A stretch of 64,000 nucleotides of DNA from Allorhizobium pseudoryzae (lineage in GTDB: Bacteria; Pseudomonadota; Alphaproteobacteria; Rhizobiales; Rhizobiaceae), in the NCBI RefSeq assembly GCF_011046245.1, contig NZ_CP049244.1, positions 806,001-870,000 of the forward strand, in the 5' to 3' direction. Shown here piece after piece: positions 35,826 through 44,468 of this stretch. A program made the position numbers and the translations under genes. The notes beneath the pieces are model-generated. The model was given only the letters and a program-made list of their open reading frames with translations. It did not search any database and had not been told where the DNA came from. Each line of letters starts with the position of its first letter. Position 1 is the stretch's first letter.

Positions 35826-36567
35826 GGGCGCCTCCGAGGTTGGCGATGCGCGCGGCGGCGCCCTTGCCGAGATAGGCCTCGATGACGGCCGGATCGTTGC
35901 AGACGGAGGCGGGCGTTCCTTCCGCGATCATCTGGCCCTGTGCCAGCACATAGACCTCTTCGCAGAGGTTCATGACGGCCTGCATCACATGCTCGATCAT
36001 GAAGATGGTCACCCCGTCGTCGCGGATCGCCCGGATCACCGGAATGATGTCGCGGATTTCCGACGGGTTGAGACCGGCCAGCACCTCATCGAGCAGCAGC
36101 AGCTTGGGTTCGGTCGCCAGGGCACGGGCAAGCTCCAGCCGCTTGCGCCCGGCAACCGTGAGGCTCGAGGCTTGCTGTTCCAACTCCCCGCCAAGTCCCA
36201 CGCGTTCCGCAACGGCCCGAGCCTTTGCGATGGCGTCCTCCGTTTTCGGGTGGCGCAGATAGCTGCCGACGGTGATGTTCTCCAGCACGTTCAGCCCCTG
36301 GAAGGGTTGGACGATCTGGAACGTGCGGGCAATGCCCATCTGCGCCCGCTGATGCGGCTTGAGACGGGTCATATCGCTGCCCTGCCAGAGGACCTGCCCA
36401 GCCGTTGGCTGCAGGAAACCGGCAATCACGGCAAAGAGGGTGGTCTTGCCCGCCCCGTTTGGGCCGATCAGCCCCGTAATCGATCCTTCCCGAACCGAGA
36501 GGGAGGCCTGGTGGACGGCAGTCAGACCGCCAAAGCGCATGGTGATGGTGTCGGTGCGCAAGATCAT
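35818..36567 (-). CDS. Branched-chain-type ABC transporter ATPase, LivG-like
   Basis: 249 residues from ATG 36567, which overlaps the LivM-like stop (ATGA); the frame stays open far upstream inside LivM but that part is antisense to no known domain and is not used. Walker A G-P-N-G-A-G-K-T-T, LivG-type R-T-F-Q-I-V near residue 85, and a divergent signature (L-T-V-A-G-R-K-R) in place of L-S-x-G-Q. Walker B L-L-L-D-E-V-L-A-G-L-N-P. First ATPase of the importer. Confidence 0.9.
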   Translation of the reverse strand: MILRTDTITMRFGGLTAVHQASLSVREGSITGLIGPNGAGKTTLFAVIAGFLQPTAGQVLWQGSDMTRLKPHQRAQMGIARTFQIVQPFQGLNVLENITVGSYLRHPKTEDAIAKARAVAERVGLGGELEQQASSLTVAGRKRLELARALATEPKLLLLDEVLAGLNPSEIRDIIPVIRAIRDDGVTIFMIEHVMQAVMNLCEEVYVLAQGQMIAEGTPASVCNDPAVIEAYLGKGAAARIANLGGAHA

Positions 36568-37532
36568 ATCGCGATCCTCCGGGCAAGCCGCGGCGCAAAG
36601 CGGCGCACGAGGCCGAGCACCCCGCCTGAGGCGAAGGCAACGACGCCAATCAGCACGACGGCAAACACCATCAGGTCGATGCCGGGGATGCGGCCGGCGA
36701 AACTCTTGGTCAGTTCGCCAAGCCCATGCAGCGTGAAGGTGCCGATCAACGGTCCGAGCACGAGTCCGCGTCCGCCGACCAGCGGTGCCAGCAGGGCTTC
36801 GACCGAAATCCAGACGCCGAAGCCGATATTGGCGTCGATATAGAGAAAGTTCTGAACGTAGAGCACACCGGCCGCCGCCGTCATCGCGCCCGACAGGCTG
36901 ATCGCCTTCAGCTTGACAGACAGGACATCGACGCCGAGCGCACGGGCGGCATCCTCGTTTTCGCGCACGGCGACCAGATGGGCGCCGAAACGCGAACCGG
37001 CAATGGCCCGGCTGATGACGAGGCCGACGAAGACGAAGGCGAGTGCCAGCCAGAGGAAGGAGGCGCGGCTTTCGAACTGCATGTTGGCAAAGCCGGGATC
37101 GAGCTTCAGCAGAAGGCCGGCGGCTCCGCCCGTCCATTCGGATGCATTGGCAAGAATCCGCATCAGTTCGGCGAAGGCAAGCGTGATCAGAGCGAAATAG
37201 GAACCACGTAGGCCGGCCCGGAAACTCAGGAAACCGAGAATGAAACCGGCAGCGGCACCGGCAAGCAGTGCCAGCAGGAAGGCGACCCAGGCATTGAGGC
37301 CGACATGGACCTGCAGGATCGATGCCGTGTAGCAGCCGACGCCGAAGAACAGCGCATGGCCGAAGGAGGTCTGCCCAGCGACGCCGCCGAGAATGTTCCA
37401 CCCCTGGGCCGCCAAGGTTATGATCAGCGACATCACCATGAAGTTGAAGAGAGTATTGGATGAGGAGATGAACGGCACGACCGCAAGCGCGGCCGTTACC
37501 ACAGCAATGGGAATATAACCGCTGAGCTTCAT
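36564..37532 (-). CDS. Branched-chain-type ABC permease, LivM-like
   Basis: 322 residues, about nine membrane helices. It contains the LivM segment L-G-G-V-A-G-Q-T-S-F-G-H-A near residue 48 and the cytoplasmic E-N-E-D-A-A-R-A-L-G-V coupling loop near residue 195. Overlaps LivG- and LivH-like genes by 4 bp each. Substrate set by the LivK-like receptor; HAAT importers carry amino acids, amides, urea and aromatic acids. Confidence 0.9.
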   Translation of the reverse strand: MKLSGYIPIAVVTAALAVVPFISSSNTLFNFMVMSLIITLAAQGWNILGGVAGQTSFGHALFFGVGCYTASILQVHVGLNAWVAFLLALLAGAAAGFILGFLSFRAGLRGSYFALITLAFAELMRILANASEWTGGAAGLLLKLDPGFANMQFESRASFLWLALAFVFVGLVISRAIAGSRFGAHLVAVRENEDAARALGVDVLSVKLKAISLSGAMTAAAGVLYVQNFLYIDANIGFGVWISVEALLAPLVGGRGLVLGPLIGTFTLHGLGELTKSFAGRIPGIDLMVFAVVLIGVVAFASGGVLGLVRRFAPRLARRIAI

Positions 37533-38401
37533 GCCTTTGCTCCGAACAGGCCGGTCGGCTTCAGGAGCAGGACCAGGATGAAGATGATGAAGATGCCGAT
37601 CTGGCCCAGGCTTTCCCCCAGGAGCAGTCCGCTCAGGCTTTCCACGAGACCAATGAGAAGACCGCCGATCATGGCGCCTGGGATCGAGCCCATGCCGCCG
37701 AGAACGACGATCGTAAAGGCAATGTTGACGAATGCGCCACCGACGCGCGGATTGACATAGAAGGTCGGCATCAGCAGACCGGCCGCAACGGCAAGGGCCG
37801 CGCAGCCGAGGCCGAAGGTCAGCGCGTAGACATGGCCGACATCGATCCCCATCAGACTGGCGCCGAGTTTCTCCTTGGCAACAGCGCGGATCGCCTTGCC
37901 GGCATCCGTGCGGCTCATGATGAACCAGAGGAGGGCGGTGACGACGAGCGAGCCGGCAAAACCGACGAGGCGAGGGGACGAAATCAGGAAGGGACCTGCT
38001 TCAACGACCGAGAAGGAGAAATCCGAGCTGATCGACCGCGTATCGGAGCCAAAACCGGCCAGCAGCGCATTTTCGATGAAGATCGAGAGCCCCAGCGTGA
38101 TCAGCAGGATATTGCCGTCATCGTCTTTGGCTGCCGGTCCGATGATCAGGCGCTGGACGCCATAACCGAGAGCGAAAAAGACCGGTGCAAGAAAAAGGAT
38201 CGACAGATAGGGGTCGATCCCGCCCAGCACGTTCAGGCCCCAGACGGCGAACATGGCGCTGGCGAGGATGGCTCCATGGGCAAAGTTGATGATGTGCAGC
38301 ACGCCGTAGACGAGCGTCAGCCCAAGCGCGATCAGCGCGTAGATCGCGCCGGTCAGCAGCCCGTTGATCATCGCCTCGATGAGAATGGTTGGGGAATACA
38401 T
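37529..38401 (-). CDS. Branched-chain-type ABC permease, LivH-like
   Basis: 290 residues, eight predicted helices. Typical LivH start (G-L-x-x-G-A-I-Y-A-L-I-A-L-G-L-T-L-V-Y-G) and I-N-F-A-H-G near residue 40; A-V-A-x-x-x-x-A-S-L-M-G-I-D coupling loop near residue 180. Lies 71 bp downstream of the receptor gene. Confidence 0.92.
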   Translation of the reverse strand: MYSPTILIEAMINGLLTGAIYALIALGLTLVYGVLHIINFAHGAILASAMFAVWGLNVLGGIDPYLSILFLAPVFFALGYGVQRLIIGPAAKDDDGNILLITLGLSIFIENALLAGFGSDTRSISSDFSFSVVEAGPFLISSPRLVGFAGSLVVTALLWFIMSRTDAGKAIRAVAKEKLGASLMGIDVGHVYALTFGLGCAALAVAAGLLMPTFYVNPRVGGAFVNIAFTIVVLGGMGSIPGAMIGGLLIGLVESLSGLLLGESLGQIGIFIIFILVLLLKPTGLFGAKA

Positions 38402-38472
38402 CGTCCAGTCCGCAAGGTTGCGTTACAGGAGGCAGATCCCGCCGGAACGGGACCTGCCACGGATCGGCAACC

Positions 38473-39696
38473 TCAGCCGTTGGCCGGGAACATCGGCTTT
38501 GCGTCGGCAAAGTCGCTCGGATAGACGACCTTGATCTGGCCCTTCTGAACCTGCGTCGAAACCGGTGCGGCACCCATGTTCTGGCCGTTGACGAATTTCG
38601 TCTCGCCATAGGGCATCAAATGGTCCTTGAAGGTCGAGGTGTTGAGCGCCTCGATGACCTTGCCGCGTTCGGCAGCTCCCGCCCGTTCCAAAGCATCCGC
38701 CAGCAGGCCAACGGAGGAGTAGTTCAGCGGGATGTTGTAGTTGTACGGCTTGCCGGCGGCTTCGACACGGGCCTGCACCGCCTGGGATTTCGCGTTGCGC
38801 GGATCGTACCAGTGATTGCAGTCCATCACGCCTTCGGCCGCTTCCGGGAATTCGGCGACGAAACGGCGGTTGGAGGCCGCACCGTTGAGGACGGCGTAGA
38901 CGGCCTTCGGGCGGACGCGCTGCTGCTGCATGGTGCGGGCCAGCAGAACGGTTTCGCCGTAATAGGTGCTCGGGATGATGAGGTCCGGATTGAGGCTGCG
39001 CAGACGCAGCGTCACGTTGGAGAGGTCGCGCGAAGGTGTCGGCACCGCGATCTGATCGAGGATCTCGAAACCGTATTTCGGCAGTTCGGTCGCCATCAGC
39101 TTGGCAAGGCCAGAGCCGAACAGGCCGTCTTCGTGCACCAGCGCCACGGTCTTTGCCGGCTTGCCGGCGGCCTCGTTGATGCGCACGAGGTTCTGGATCG
39201 CGGCGGCGGTGCAGATTGAAAAGCCGGGGGCAAAACGGAAGGTGTTCTTCAGACCGCGTCCGGTGATCTGGTCGGACACGCCGACATCCACCAGATAGGG
39301 CAGGTCGTAGCGCGAGGCAGCCTGCGAGGCGGCAAGGCAGATGGGGCTTGCAAAGCCGCCGACGATCCCGATGACGCCCTCTTCCTGCATGCGCTCGACT
39401 TCCTGCGTGCCGGCCTCCGGGTTGGAGCGGGCATCGCCGAACACCATCTGCAGCTTGGCGCCGCCCAGCGACTTGATGCCGCCGGCCTTGTTGATGTCTT
39501 CAATGGCAAGCTCCGCGCCCAAGCGGCCATACTCGCCGTCCTGGGCCAGCGCCCCGGTCACCGGCTGCAGAATGCCGACCTTGATCGGCGCGGGTTCGGC
39601 GGCGCGCAGCACCGCGGGTGCCGAGAGCGTGGCAAGGGCTGCGGCGCCGCCCTTGAGGATGGTTCTACGTTTCAGATGGGTCTCGACCAGTGTCAT
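38473..39696 (-). CDS. Branched-chain-type ABC substrate-binding protein, LivK-like, Tat-type signal
   Basis: 407 residues from ATG 39696. The leader has K-R-R-T-I-L-K-G-G before a hydrophobic Ala-rich stretch and A-x-A cleavage site, which looks like a twin-arginine signal. Mature part: I-K-V-G-I-L-Q-P-V-T-G type I periplasmic fold (receptor-ligand, ANF-like). Its first 32 bp overlap the regulator's 3' end. Ligand unknown; by context a cyclic amide/imide or an amidated dicarboxylate. Confidence 0.9.
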   Translation of the reverse strand: MTLVETHLKRRTILKGGAAALATLSAPAVLRAAEPAPIKVGILQPVTGALAQDGEYGRLGAELAIEDINKAGGIKSLGGAKLQMVFGDARSNPEAGTQEVERMQEEGVIGIVGGFASPICLAASQAASRYDLPYLVDVGVSDQITGRGLKNTFRFAPGFSICTAAAIQNLVRINEAAGKPAKTVALVHEDGLFGSGLAKLMATELPKYGFEILDQIAVPTPSRDLSNVTLRLRSLNPDLIIPSTYYGETVLLARTMQQQRVRPKAVYAVLNGAASNRRFVAEFPEAAEGVMDCNHWYDPRNAKSQAVQARVEAAGKPYNYNIPLNYSSVGLLADALERAGAAERGKVIEALNTSTFKDHLMPYGETKFVNGQNMGAAPVSTQVQKGQIKVVYPSDFADAKPMFPANG

Positions 39697-40549
39697 GTGT
39701 TGTTCTCCTCTTGAGGGGTGGCCGCTTCTCGCGGGCATTCTTCTTGTCGTTATTTTCATTGGCCTCGGTCAGGCCGCGGCTGTCGGCCGCCGTCCAGCGG
39801 CGCGCGCCGCGGTCGCCTGTGCGGGCAAGTTCCATGTGGAAGGAATAGCGGTCGGGACGGTAGAGCGCCTGCAGGTGCTCGATACCGCGTCCGGAGGCCT
39901 CGTAGACCACGCGGGTCATGGAGAGGAGCGCCGCACCGATCTCGACATCGAGGGCAGCCGCGACGTCCGGGCTCGCCAGCGTCGCCCCGATGATCTGCTG
40001 GGCCTTGTCGGCGACCAGACCGGAGCGCTCCAGAAGTTCGAGCAGCGGCGTCGAGGCCAGGTCAGCCTCGGAATAGGAAATGCCGATGCGCTCCGGAACA
40101 TGGGTCACGAGATAGGAAAACGGCTGCCCGTCGATCAGGCGCACGCGAATGGAGCGCTGCAGCCGCTCGCCAGGCTCGAGTTTCAACTCCTCGGCCAGAG
40201 CCGGCGTGGCGTTGACATACGAGAAGGCAATCAAACGCACGCCGGTTTTGCGGCCCATCTCCACCAGATGGGTCAGCGCATTGGCAAGATCGGCCACCAC
40301 CGGCATGCGCGCATGCCCGCCGCTGACGAAGGTACCGGAGCCGGGACGGCGTTCGATCATGCCGTCGCTTGCGAGCTTGTCCAGCGCCCGCCGGACCGTG
40401 ACCCGCGAAACCCGGTGCTCCTGCGCCAGTTGCGGCTCGCTCGGAAGCTTCGCCGAATCCGGCACCTCGCCGCTCAGGATCTGTTCCCGGAGCAGAAGAT
40501 AGAGCCGGTGGGCCTTCATGGGCTCTGCCGTCGCGGCGGTTCGTGTCAT
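39665..40549 (-). CDS. GntR regulator, HutC/UTRA subfamily
   Basis: 294 residues from ATG 40549. GntR winged helix (about 15-80: L-P-S-E-P-Q-L-A-x-x-x-x-V-S-R-V-T-V-R-R-A-L) followed by a UTRA ligand-binding domain to about residue 250, then a basic tail. First gene of the long operon, so probably autoregulated. Its likely site is the ACAGATTTCTGT palindrome in its own promoter, whose core recurs before the divergent flavoprotein gene, implying joint control of both arms. Confidence 0.88.
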   Translation of the reverse strand: MTRTAATAEPMKAHRLYLLLREQILSGEVPDSAKLPSEPQLAQEHRVSRVTVRRALDKLASDGMIERRPGSGTFVSGGHARMPVVADLANALTHLVEMGRKTGVRLIAFSYVNATPALAEELKLEPGERLQRSIRVRLIDGQPFSYLVTHVPERIGISYSEADLASTPLLELLERSGLVADKAQQIIGATLASPDVAAALDVEIGAALLSMTRVVYEASGRGIEHLQALYRPDRYSFHMELARTGDRGARRWTAADSRGLTEANENNDKKNAREKRPPLKRRTTHDTGRDPSET

Positions 40550-40582
40550 TGTCTGTCTTTCCTGGAAGACATTTAGTTGTTC

Positions 40583-40612
40583 TATAAAAGATACAGATTT
40601 CTGTCTTGTCAA
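40583..40612 (-). promoter_or_regulatory. Promoter with embedded operator for the HutC-Liv-Hyu operon
   Basis: On the minus strand TTGACA (40612-40607), an 18-nt spacer and TTTATA (40588-40583). The spacer carries the perfect palindrome ACAGA-AA-TCTGT (40593-40604). A bound dimer would sit between -35 and -10 and block polymerase. Located in the 85 bp between the LeuD-like and regulator genes. Confidence 0.65.
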
Positions 40613-40634
40613 TTGGTTTTCCGTGGGCGGAGCG

Positions 40635-41255
40635 TCACGGTCCGTGCACAGTGGGCACAAGCCAGGGGCGGGTAAGGGAGTCCTGCGCCTGAAAGGCCTC
40701 GATAGCTGACGAATGGCTCATGGTCAGGTCGATATCGTCCCAGCCGTTCAGCAGCTTCGTGCGCCAGACGCGATCGATGCGGAACGGGATGACGAGGTTT
40801 GCCGCCCAAATCTCGCAGGTTTCGAGATCGACGCGGGCGGTGCCATCGCCGCTTTCCAGGCCGGCCAGCAGCGCCTCGCCATCTTCCTCCGTTACCGTGG
40901 CCGGCAGCACGCCGTTGTTGACGGCATTGCTGGCGAAGATATCGCCGAAGGACGGGGCGATGACGCAGGCAAAACCATAATCGGCGAGCGCATAGACCGC
41001 CGCTTCCCGCGACGAGCCGCTGCCGAAATTGCGCCGCGTCACCAGGATTTTCGCACCCTGCCAGCGTGGCATGTTCAGAGGGCAATCCGGTCTCGGCTGA
41101 CCGCTTTCGTCAAAGCGCAGGTCGTGCAGCAGGTAGTCACCGTAACCATCGGCACGGGAGCGCTTCATGAAACGGGCCGGGATCAGCTGATCGGTGTCGA
41201 TGCCGGAAAGCGGCAGCGGACAGGCAATTGCATCGAGACTTTTGAAGGCGTCCAT
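40635..41255 (-). CDS. LeuD-like (de)hydratase small subunit
   Basis: 206 residues, full length for LeuD. Swivel domain with D-T-D-Q-L-I-P near residue 20 and N-F-G-S-G-S-S-R-E near residue 77, which binds the substrate carboxylates. Partner of the LeuC-like protein encoded immediately upstream (no gap). Genes named leuCD serve leucine synthesis, but their location in a catabolic cluster, next to a lyase of the isocitrate-lyase superfamily, favours a dimethylmaleate-, citraconate- or alkylmaleate-hydratase role (inference). Confidence 0.85.
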   Translation of the reverse strand: MDAFKSLDAIACPLPLSGIDTDQLIPARFMKRSRADGYGDYLLHDLRFDESGQPRPDCPLNMPRWQGAKILVTRRNFGSGSSREAAVYALADYGFACVIAPSFGDIFASNAVNNGVLPATVTEEDGEALLAGLESGDGTARVDLETCEIWAANLVIPFRIDRVWRTKLLNGWDDIDLTMSHSSAIEAFQAQDSLTRPWLVPTVHGP

Positions 41256-42701
41256 TCAGTGCTCTCCCGTCAGGCCTGTCTCGCGACCCGCCAGAAGCGG
41301 GCGCATGTCGGTCAGGTGTCCGGTCACGGCGGCGGCGGCGGCCATGGCCGGCGACATCAGGTGCGTACGGCTCCCCGGCCCCTGGCGCCCCCGGAAGTTC
41401 CGATTGGTGGTGGAGGCGCAGCGTTCGCCGGGCGGCACGAGATCGCCGTTCATGCCGACGCACATCGAACAGCCCGCATCGACCCATTCGAGCCCGGCCT
41501 CCGTGAAAATCCGGTCGAGACCTTCCTCTTCCGCCTGCCGCTTGACGACCGCCGAGCCCGGCGACACCAGTCCCGGTATGCGGGCGCGCCGCCCGGCAAG
41601 AACGGCGGCGGCGGCGCGCAGGTCCTCGATGCGGCTGTTGGTGCAGGAGCCGATGAAGACGCGATCCACGGCGATCTCCGTCAGCGGCTGGCCCGGTTGG
41701 ATGCCCATATAATCTAGGGCTTCGCGCACATGGGCGGCGCGGGCCGGATCGTTCATCCGGTCGGGGTCCGGTGCGCTGGCGGTGATCGGGGCAGCATCCT
41801 CGGGGCTGATGCCCCAGGTCACGATGGGTGCGATCTCGCCCGCATCAAGCACGATCTCCCGATCGAACGGGGCGTCTTCATCGCCCAAGAGCGCTGTCCA
41901 GCTTTCGACGGCTCGATCGAACATCTGGCCCGCCGGGGCGTAGGGCCGGTCCTTCAGATAGGCGAAGGTGGTCTCGTCCGGCGCAATCATGCCGCAGCGT
42001 CCGCCGGCTTCGATGGAGAGGTTGCAGAGCGTCAGCCGGCCTTCCATGGTGAGCGCACGAACGGCGCTGCCGGCATATTCGATTGCGTGGCCGGCGGCCC
42101 CATCGGCGCCGATGGTAGCGATCATCGATAGCGCCATGTCCTTGGCGAATACGCCTGGAGGAAGCTTGCCCTCCACACGAATGCGCATGCGTTTCGGCTT
42201 CTTCTGCCAGAGCGTCTGGGTCATCAGCACATGCGCCACTTCGGAGGCGCCGATACCGAAGGCGATGGCCCCAAAGGCGCCGTGCGTTGCGGTGTGGCTG
42301 TCGCCACAAACCATCGTCAGTCCCGGCAGCGTCAGGCCCTGTTCGGGGCCGAGCACATGGACGATCCCCTGGGCCGGATCGGAAAGGCCGAACAGCCGAA
42401 GACCATGCCGAGCGCTATTGTCGCGCAACTGGCGGATCATGTTCGCGATCGCCGGATCAATGGCCGTCAGGTCCCGTGTCCGGGTGGGAACGTAATGATC
42501 TTCGATGCCGAAGGTGAGATCCGGTCGGGCGACCTTGGCGTCGCGTGACCGGAGCTTGTCGAAGGCGTGAAACGAGCCTTCGTGCAAGAGATGCCGATCG
42601 ATGAAAAGAAGACATTGCCCGTCTTCCCGCGCTGTCACGACATGCTGATCGAACACCTTGTCGAACAGGGTCCTCGGACCCGCTTCGGCTCTGATACCCA
42701 T
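41256..42701 (-). CDS. LeuC-like (de)hydratase large subunit, [4Fe-4S]
   Basis: 481 residues from ATG 42701 (GAGGAAG upstream). Aconitase-superfamily: V-C-G-D-S-H-T-A-T-H-G near residue 140, and the three Fe-S Cys in I-G-S-C-T-N-S-R and C-S-M-C-V-G-M-N. N-terminal R-T-L-F-D-K-V-F-D-x-H is LeuC-like. Forms the heterodimer that adds or removes water on 2-alkylmalate/3-alkylmalate-type acids. Divergent from the flavoprotein gene (121-bp region). It may be a genuine second isopropylmalate isomerase; context argues against. Confidence 0.87.
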   Translation of the reverse strand: MGIRAEAGPRTLFDKVFDQHVVTAREDGQCLLFIDRHLLHEGSFHAFDKLRSRDAKVARPDLTFGIEDHYVPTRTRDLTAIDPAIANMIRQLRDNSARHGLRLFGLSDPAQGIVHVLGPEQGLTLPGLTMVCGDSHTATHGAFGAIAFGIGASEVAHVLMTQTLWQKKPKRMRIRVEGKLPPGVFAKDMALSMIATIGADGAAGHAIEYAGSAVRALTMEGRLTLCNLSIEAGGRCGMIAPDETTFAYLKDRPYAPAGQMFDRAVESWTALLGDEDAPFDREIVLDAGEIAPIVTWGISPEDAAPITASAPDPDRMNDPARAAHVREALDYMGIQPGQPLTEIAVDRVFIGSCTNSRIEDLRAAAAVLAGRRARIPGLVSPGSAVVKRQAEEEGLDRIFTEAGLEWVDAGCSMCVGMNGDLVPPGERCASTTNRNFRGRQGPGSRTHLMSPAMAAAAAVTGHLTDMRPLLAGRETGLTGEH

Positions 42702-42800
42702 TCCCGTCTTCCTCGCTCGGTGCCGGAATTTAGGCATGAGCGCGACTGGAAATCAAATGTTGTTTTAAAAATAATACAGCTTAATGTTTCTTCAAAGCGG

Positions 42801-42813
42801 CAGATAACTGTCT
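42801..42813 (+). promoter_or_regulatory. Second copy of the CAGATWWCTGTCT motif
   Basis: CAGATAACTGTCT here matches CAGATTTCTGTCT at 40594-40606 in 11 of 13 positions and in the same orientation. It lies 9 bp before the flavoprotein ATG and 99 bp upstream of the LeuC-like start, so one HutC-type dimer could control both divergent units. Confidence 0.55.
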
Positions 42814-42822
42814 GGTAGGGGA

Positions 42823-44232
42823 ATGGAGCCGATCGTGTCCCAATGTGTTCGTGTTGCAGAACAAGCCTTCGATTACCGGGTGCCGCTCGTTGTCATCGGG
42901 GCGGGGGCAGCGGGCCTTGTGGCAGCCCTGTCTGCCCATGAGGCGGGCGAGGAGGTGCTCGTTCTGGAGCGCGATCCCCTGCCGCGTGGCTCGACCGCCC
43001 TGTCGGCAGGTCTTGTTCCAGCCGCCGCCACACGCTGGCAAAGGGCCGCCAGCATCGTCGATACACCGGAACTCTTTGCGAGCGATATTCTCCGGAAGGC
43101 GCATGGGGAACCCGACGCGCAGATCGTCGATCACGTCACCCGCCTTGCCGGACCGGTGCTCGAATGGCTGGCAGACCGCCACGATCTCAAATTTTCGGTT
43201 ATCGAGGATTTCAGCTATCCAGGCCATTCGGCACGCCGCATGCACGGACTTGTCTCGCGCTCCGGTGAAGAACTGATCGATGCCCTGCGGGCGGCTGCCG
43301 AAGCCTGCGAGATTCCGGTGATTTGCGATGCGCATGTGACGACGCTCTTCGCCGATGAAACCGATCGTGTTCTCGGGCTGGCCTTTGCGCGGCCCGACGG
43401 AAGCGTGGAGGAGATCGGCTGCGATCGGCTGATTCTTGCCTGCAACGGCTATGGTGGCAATCGGGCGCTGGTAGCCGAGCACATTCCGTCGCTCGCGGAT
43501 GCCACCTATTTCGGCCATGCCGGCAATCAGGGGGACGCGTTGTCGTGGGGGCAGGCGCTCGGTGCCGCCACCCGTCATCTGAATGGCCACCAGGGGCATG
43601 GTTCGGTTGCCCATCCCGCCGGCATCCTGATTTCCTGGGCGACGATCACCGAAGGCGGCTTCCAGGTCAACAGTCAGGGCGAACGCTTTTCCAACGAGGC
43701 AAAGGGCTATTCCGAACAGGCTGCAGAAGTGCTCAAGCAGCCGGATGGCGTGGCCTGGACCGTCTTCGATGCGCGTATCGCGGCGATCACCCGGCAGTTC
43801 GAGGATTTCCGTCGTGCCGAAGCGATGGGGGCGGTGCTTTCTGCCGACAGCCTGCCGCAACTGGCCGTGCGCATGGGCCTGCCCGAAGAGGCGCTGCGGC
43901 GCACTGCCGAAGCGGTCGATGCCTGCAAACAGGCGGGTGCGGAGGATGGCTTCGGCCGCGATTTCGCCGGATCACAACCCTTGTCCGCGCCCTATTGCGC
44001 CGTCCGCGTCACCGGTGCTCTTTTCCACACCCAGGGTGGGCTGGTCATCGATACGCAGGCCCGTGTTCTGCGTCCCGATGGTACGCCCCTTCCCAATCTT
44101 TATGCGGCCGGCGGCGCGGCATGCGGTGTCTCCGGCAACGACGCCTCCGGCTACCTCTCCGGCAATGGTCTGCTGACGGCCGTGACCCTGGGACGGACGG
44201 CTGGGGCGACCGTTGCGGCAGGACGCGGTTAG
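42823..44232 (+). CDS. FAD-dependent fumarate-reductase/succinate-dehydrogenase-like flavoprotein
   Basis: 469 residues (or 465 from GTG 42835, which has GGAG at 6 nt). N-terminal V-I-G-A-G-A-A-G dinucleotide fold, N-S-Q-G-E-R-F-S-N-E near residue 285, and the C-terminal P-N-L-Y-A-A-G-G-A-A-C-G-V-S-G block typical of soluble FAD_binding_2 enzymes (fumarate reductases, ketosteroid 1-dehydrogenases, tricarballylate dehydrogenase). No heme motif or signal peptide. Likely interconverts a saturated and an alpha,beta-unsaturated carboxylate, feeding or draining the LeuCD-like hydratase. Confidence 0.82.
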   Translation: MEPIVSQCVRVAEQAFDYRVPLVVIGAGAAGLVAALSAHEAGEEVLVLERDPLPRGSTALSAGLVPAAATRWQRAASIVDTPELFASDILRKAHGEPDAQIVDHVTRLAGPVLEWLADRHDLKFSVIEDFSYPGHSARRMHGLVSRSGEELIDALRAAAEACEIPVICDAHVTTLFADETDRVLGLAFARPDGSVEEIGCDRLILACNGYGGNRALVAEHIPSLADATYFGHAGNQGDALSWGQALGAATRHLNGHQGHGSVAHPAGILISWATITEGGFQVNSQGERFSNEAKGYSEQAAEVLKQPDGVAWTVFDARIAAITRQFEDFRRAEAMGAVLSADSLPQLAVRMGLPEEALRRTAEAVDACKQAGAEDGFGRDFAGSQPLSAPYCAVRVTGALFHTQGGLVIDTQARVLRPDGTPLPNLYAAGGAACGVSGNDASGYLSGNGLLTAVTLGRTAGATVAAGRG

Positions 44233-44234
44233 AC

Positions 44235-44265
44235 GACGGCGCCGTCACCGCCGCACGATGTGCGG
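44235..44265 (+). other. Palindrome and hairpin after the flavoprotein gene
   Basis: GACGGCGCCGTC (44235-44246) is a perfect palindrome, and CCGCAC-GAT-GTGCGG (44251-44265) a perfect 6-bp hairpin. No T tract; probably a Rho-dependent end or mRNA stabiliser. The rest of the 346-bp gap to the LacI gene shows only the promoter/operator region near 44469-44522. Confidence 0.4.
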
Positions 44266-44468
44266 ATGTTGCAAGCCTCCAGTCGATCCATTGCCGTTGT
44301 CAATCGAAGTGCGGTGGGAAGGCATTATGTTCGTCGTGGCCTGCGTGCGTGCAGGTCCACCCGTTTGCGTCACGCCCTAAAGGTTGTGGACGGCCTTGGC
44401 GCTGCAGCCTTGCTATCTCCCTCTGCCCCCGCGTCACAAAAATCCTCAAGAGGCGCTCACAAGCGCGC

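Noticed and set aside
36568..37401. In-frame upstream extension of the LivG-like gene
   Set aside because: It runs through the LivM gene in another frame; the ATG at 36567 overlaps the LivM stop and gives the normal LivG N-terminus.
40635..42701. Straight assignment as leucine-biosynthesis leuCD
   Set aside because: Family membership is clear, but leuB and leuA are absent and the genes are embedded in a catabolic cluster with a shared operator motif, so the biosynthetic name was not given.
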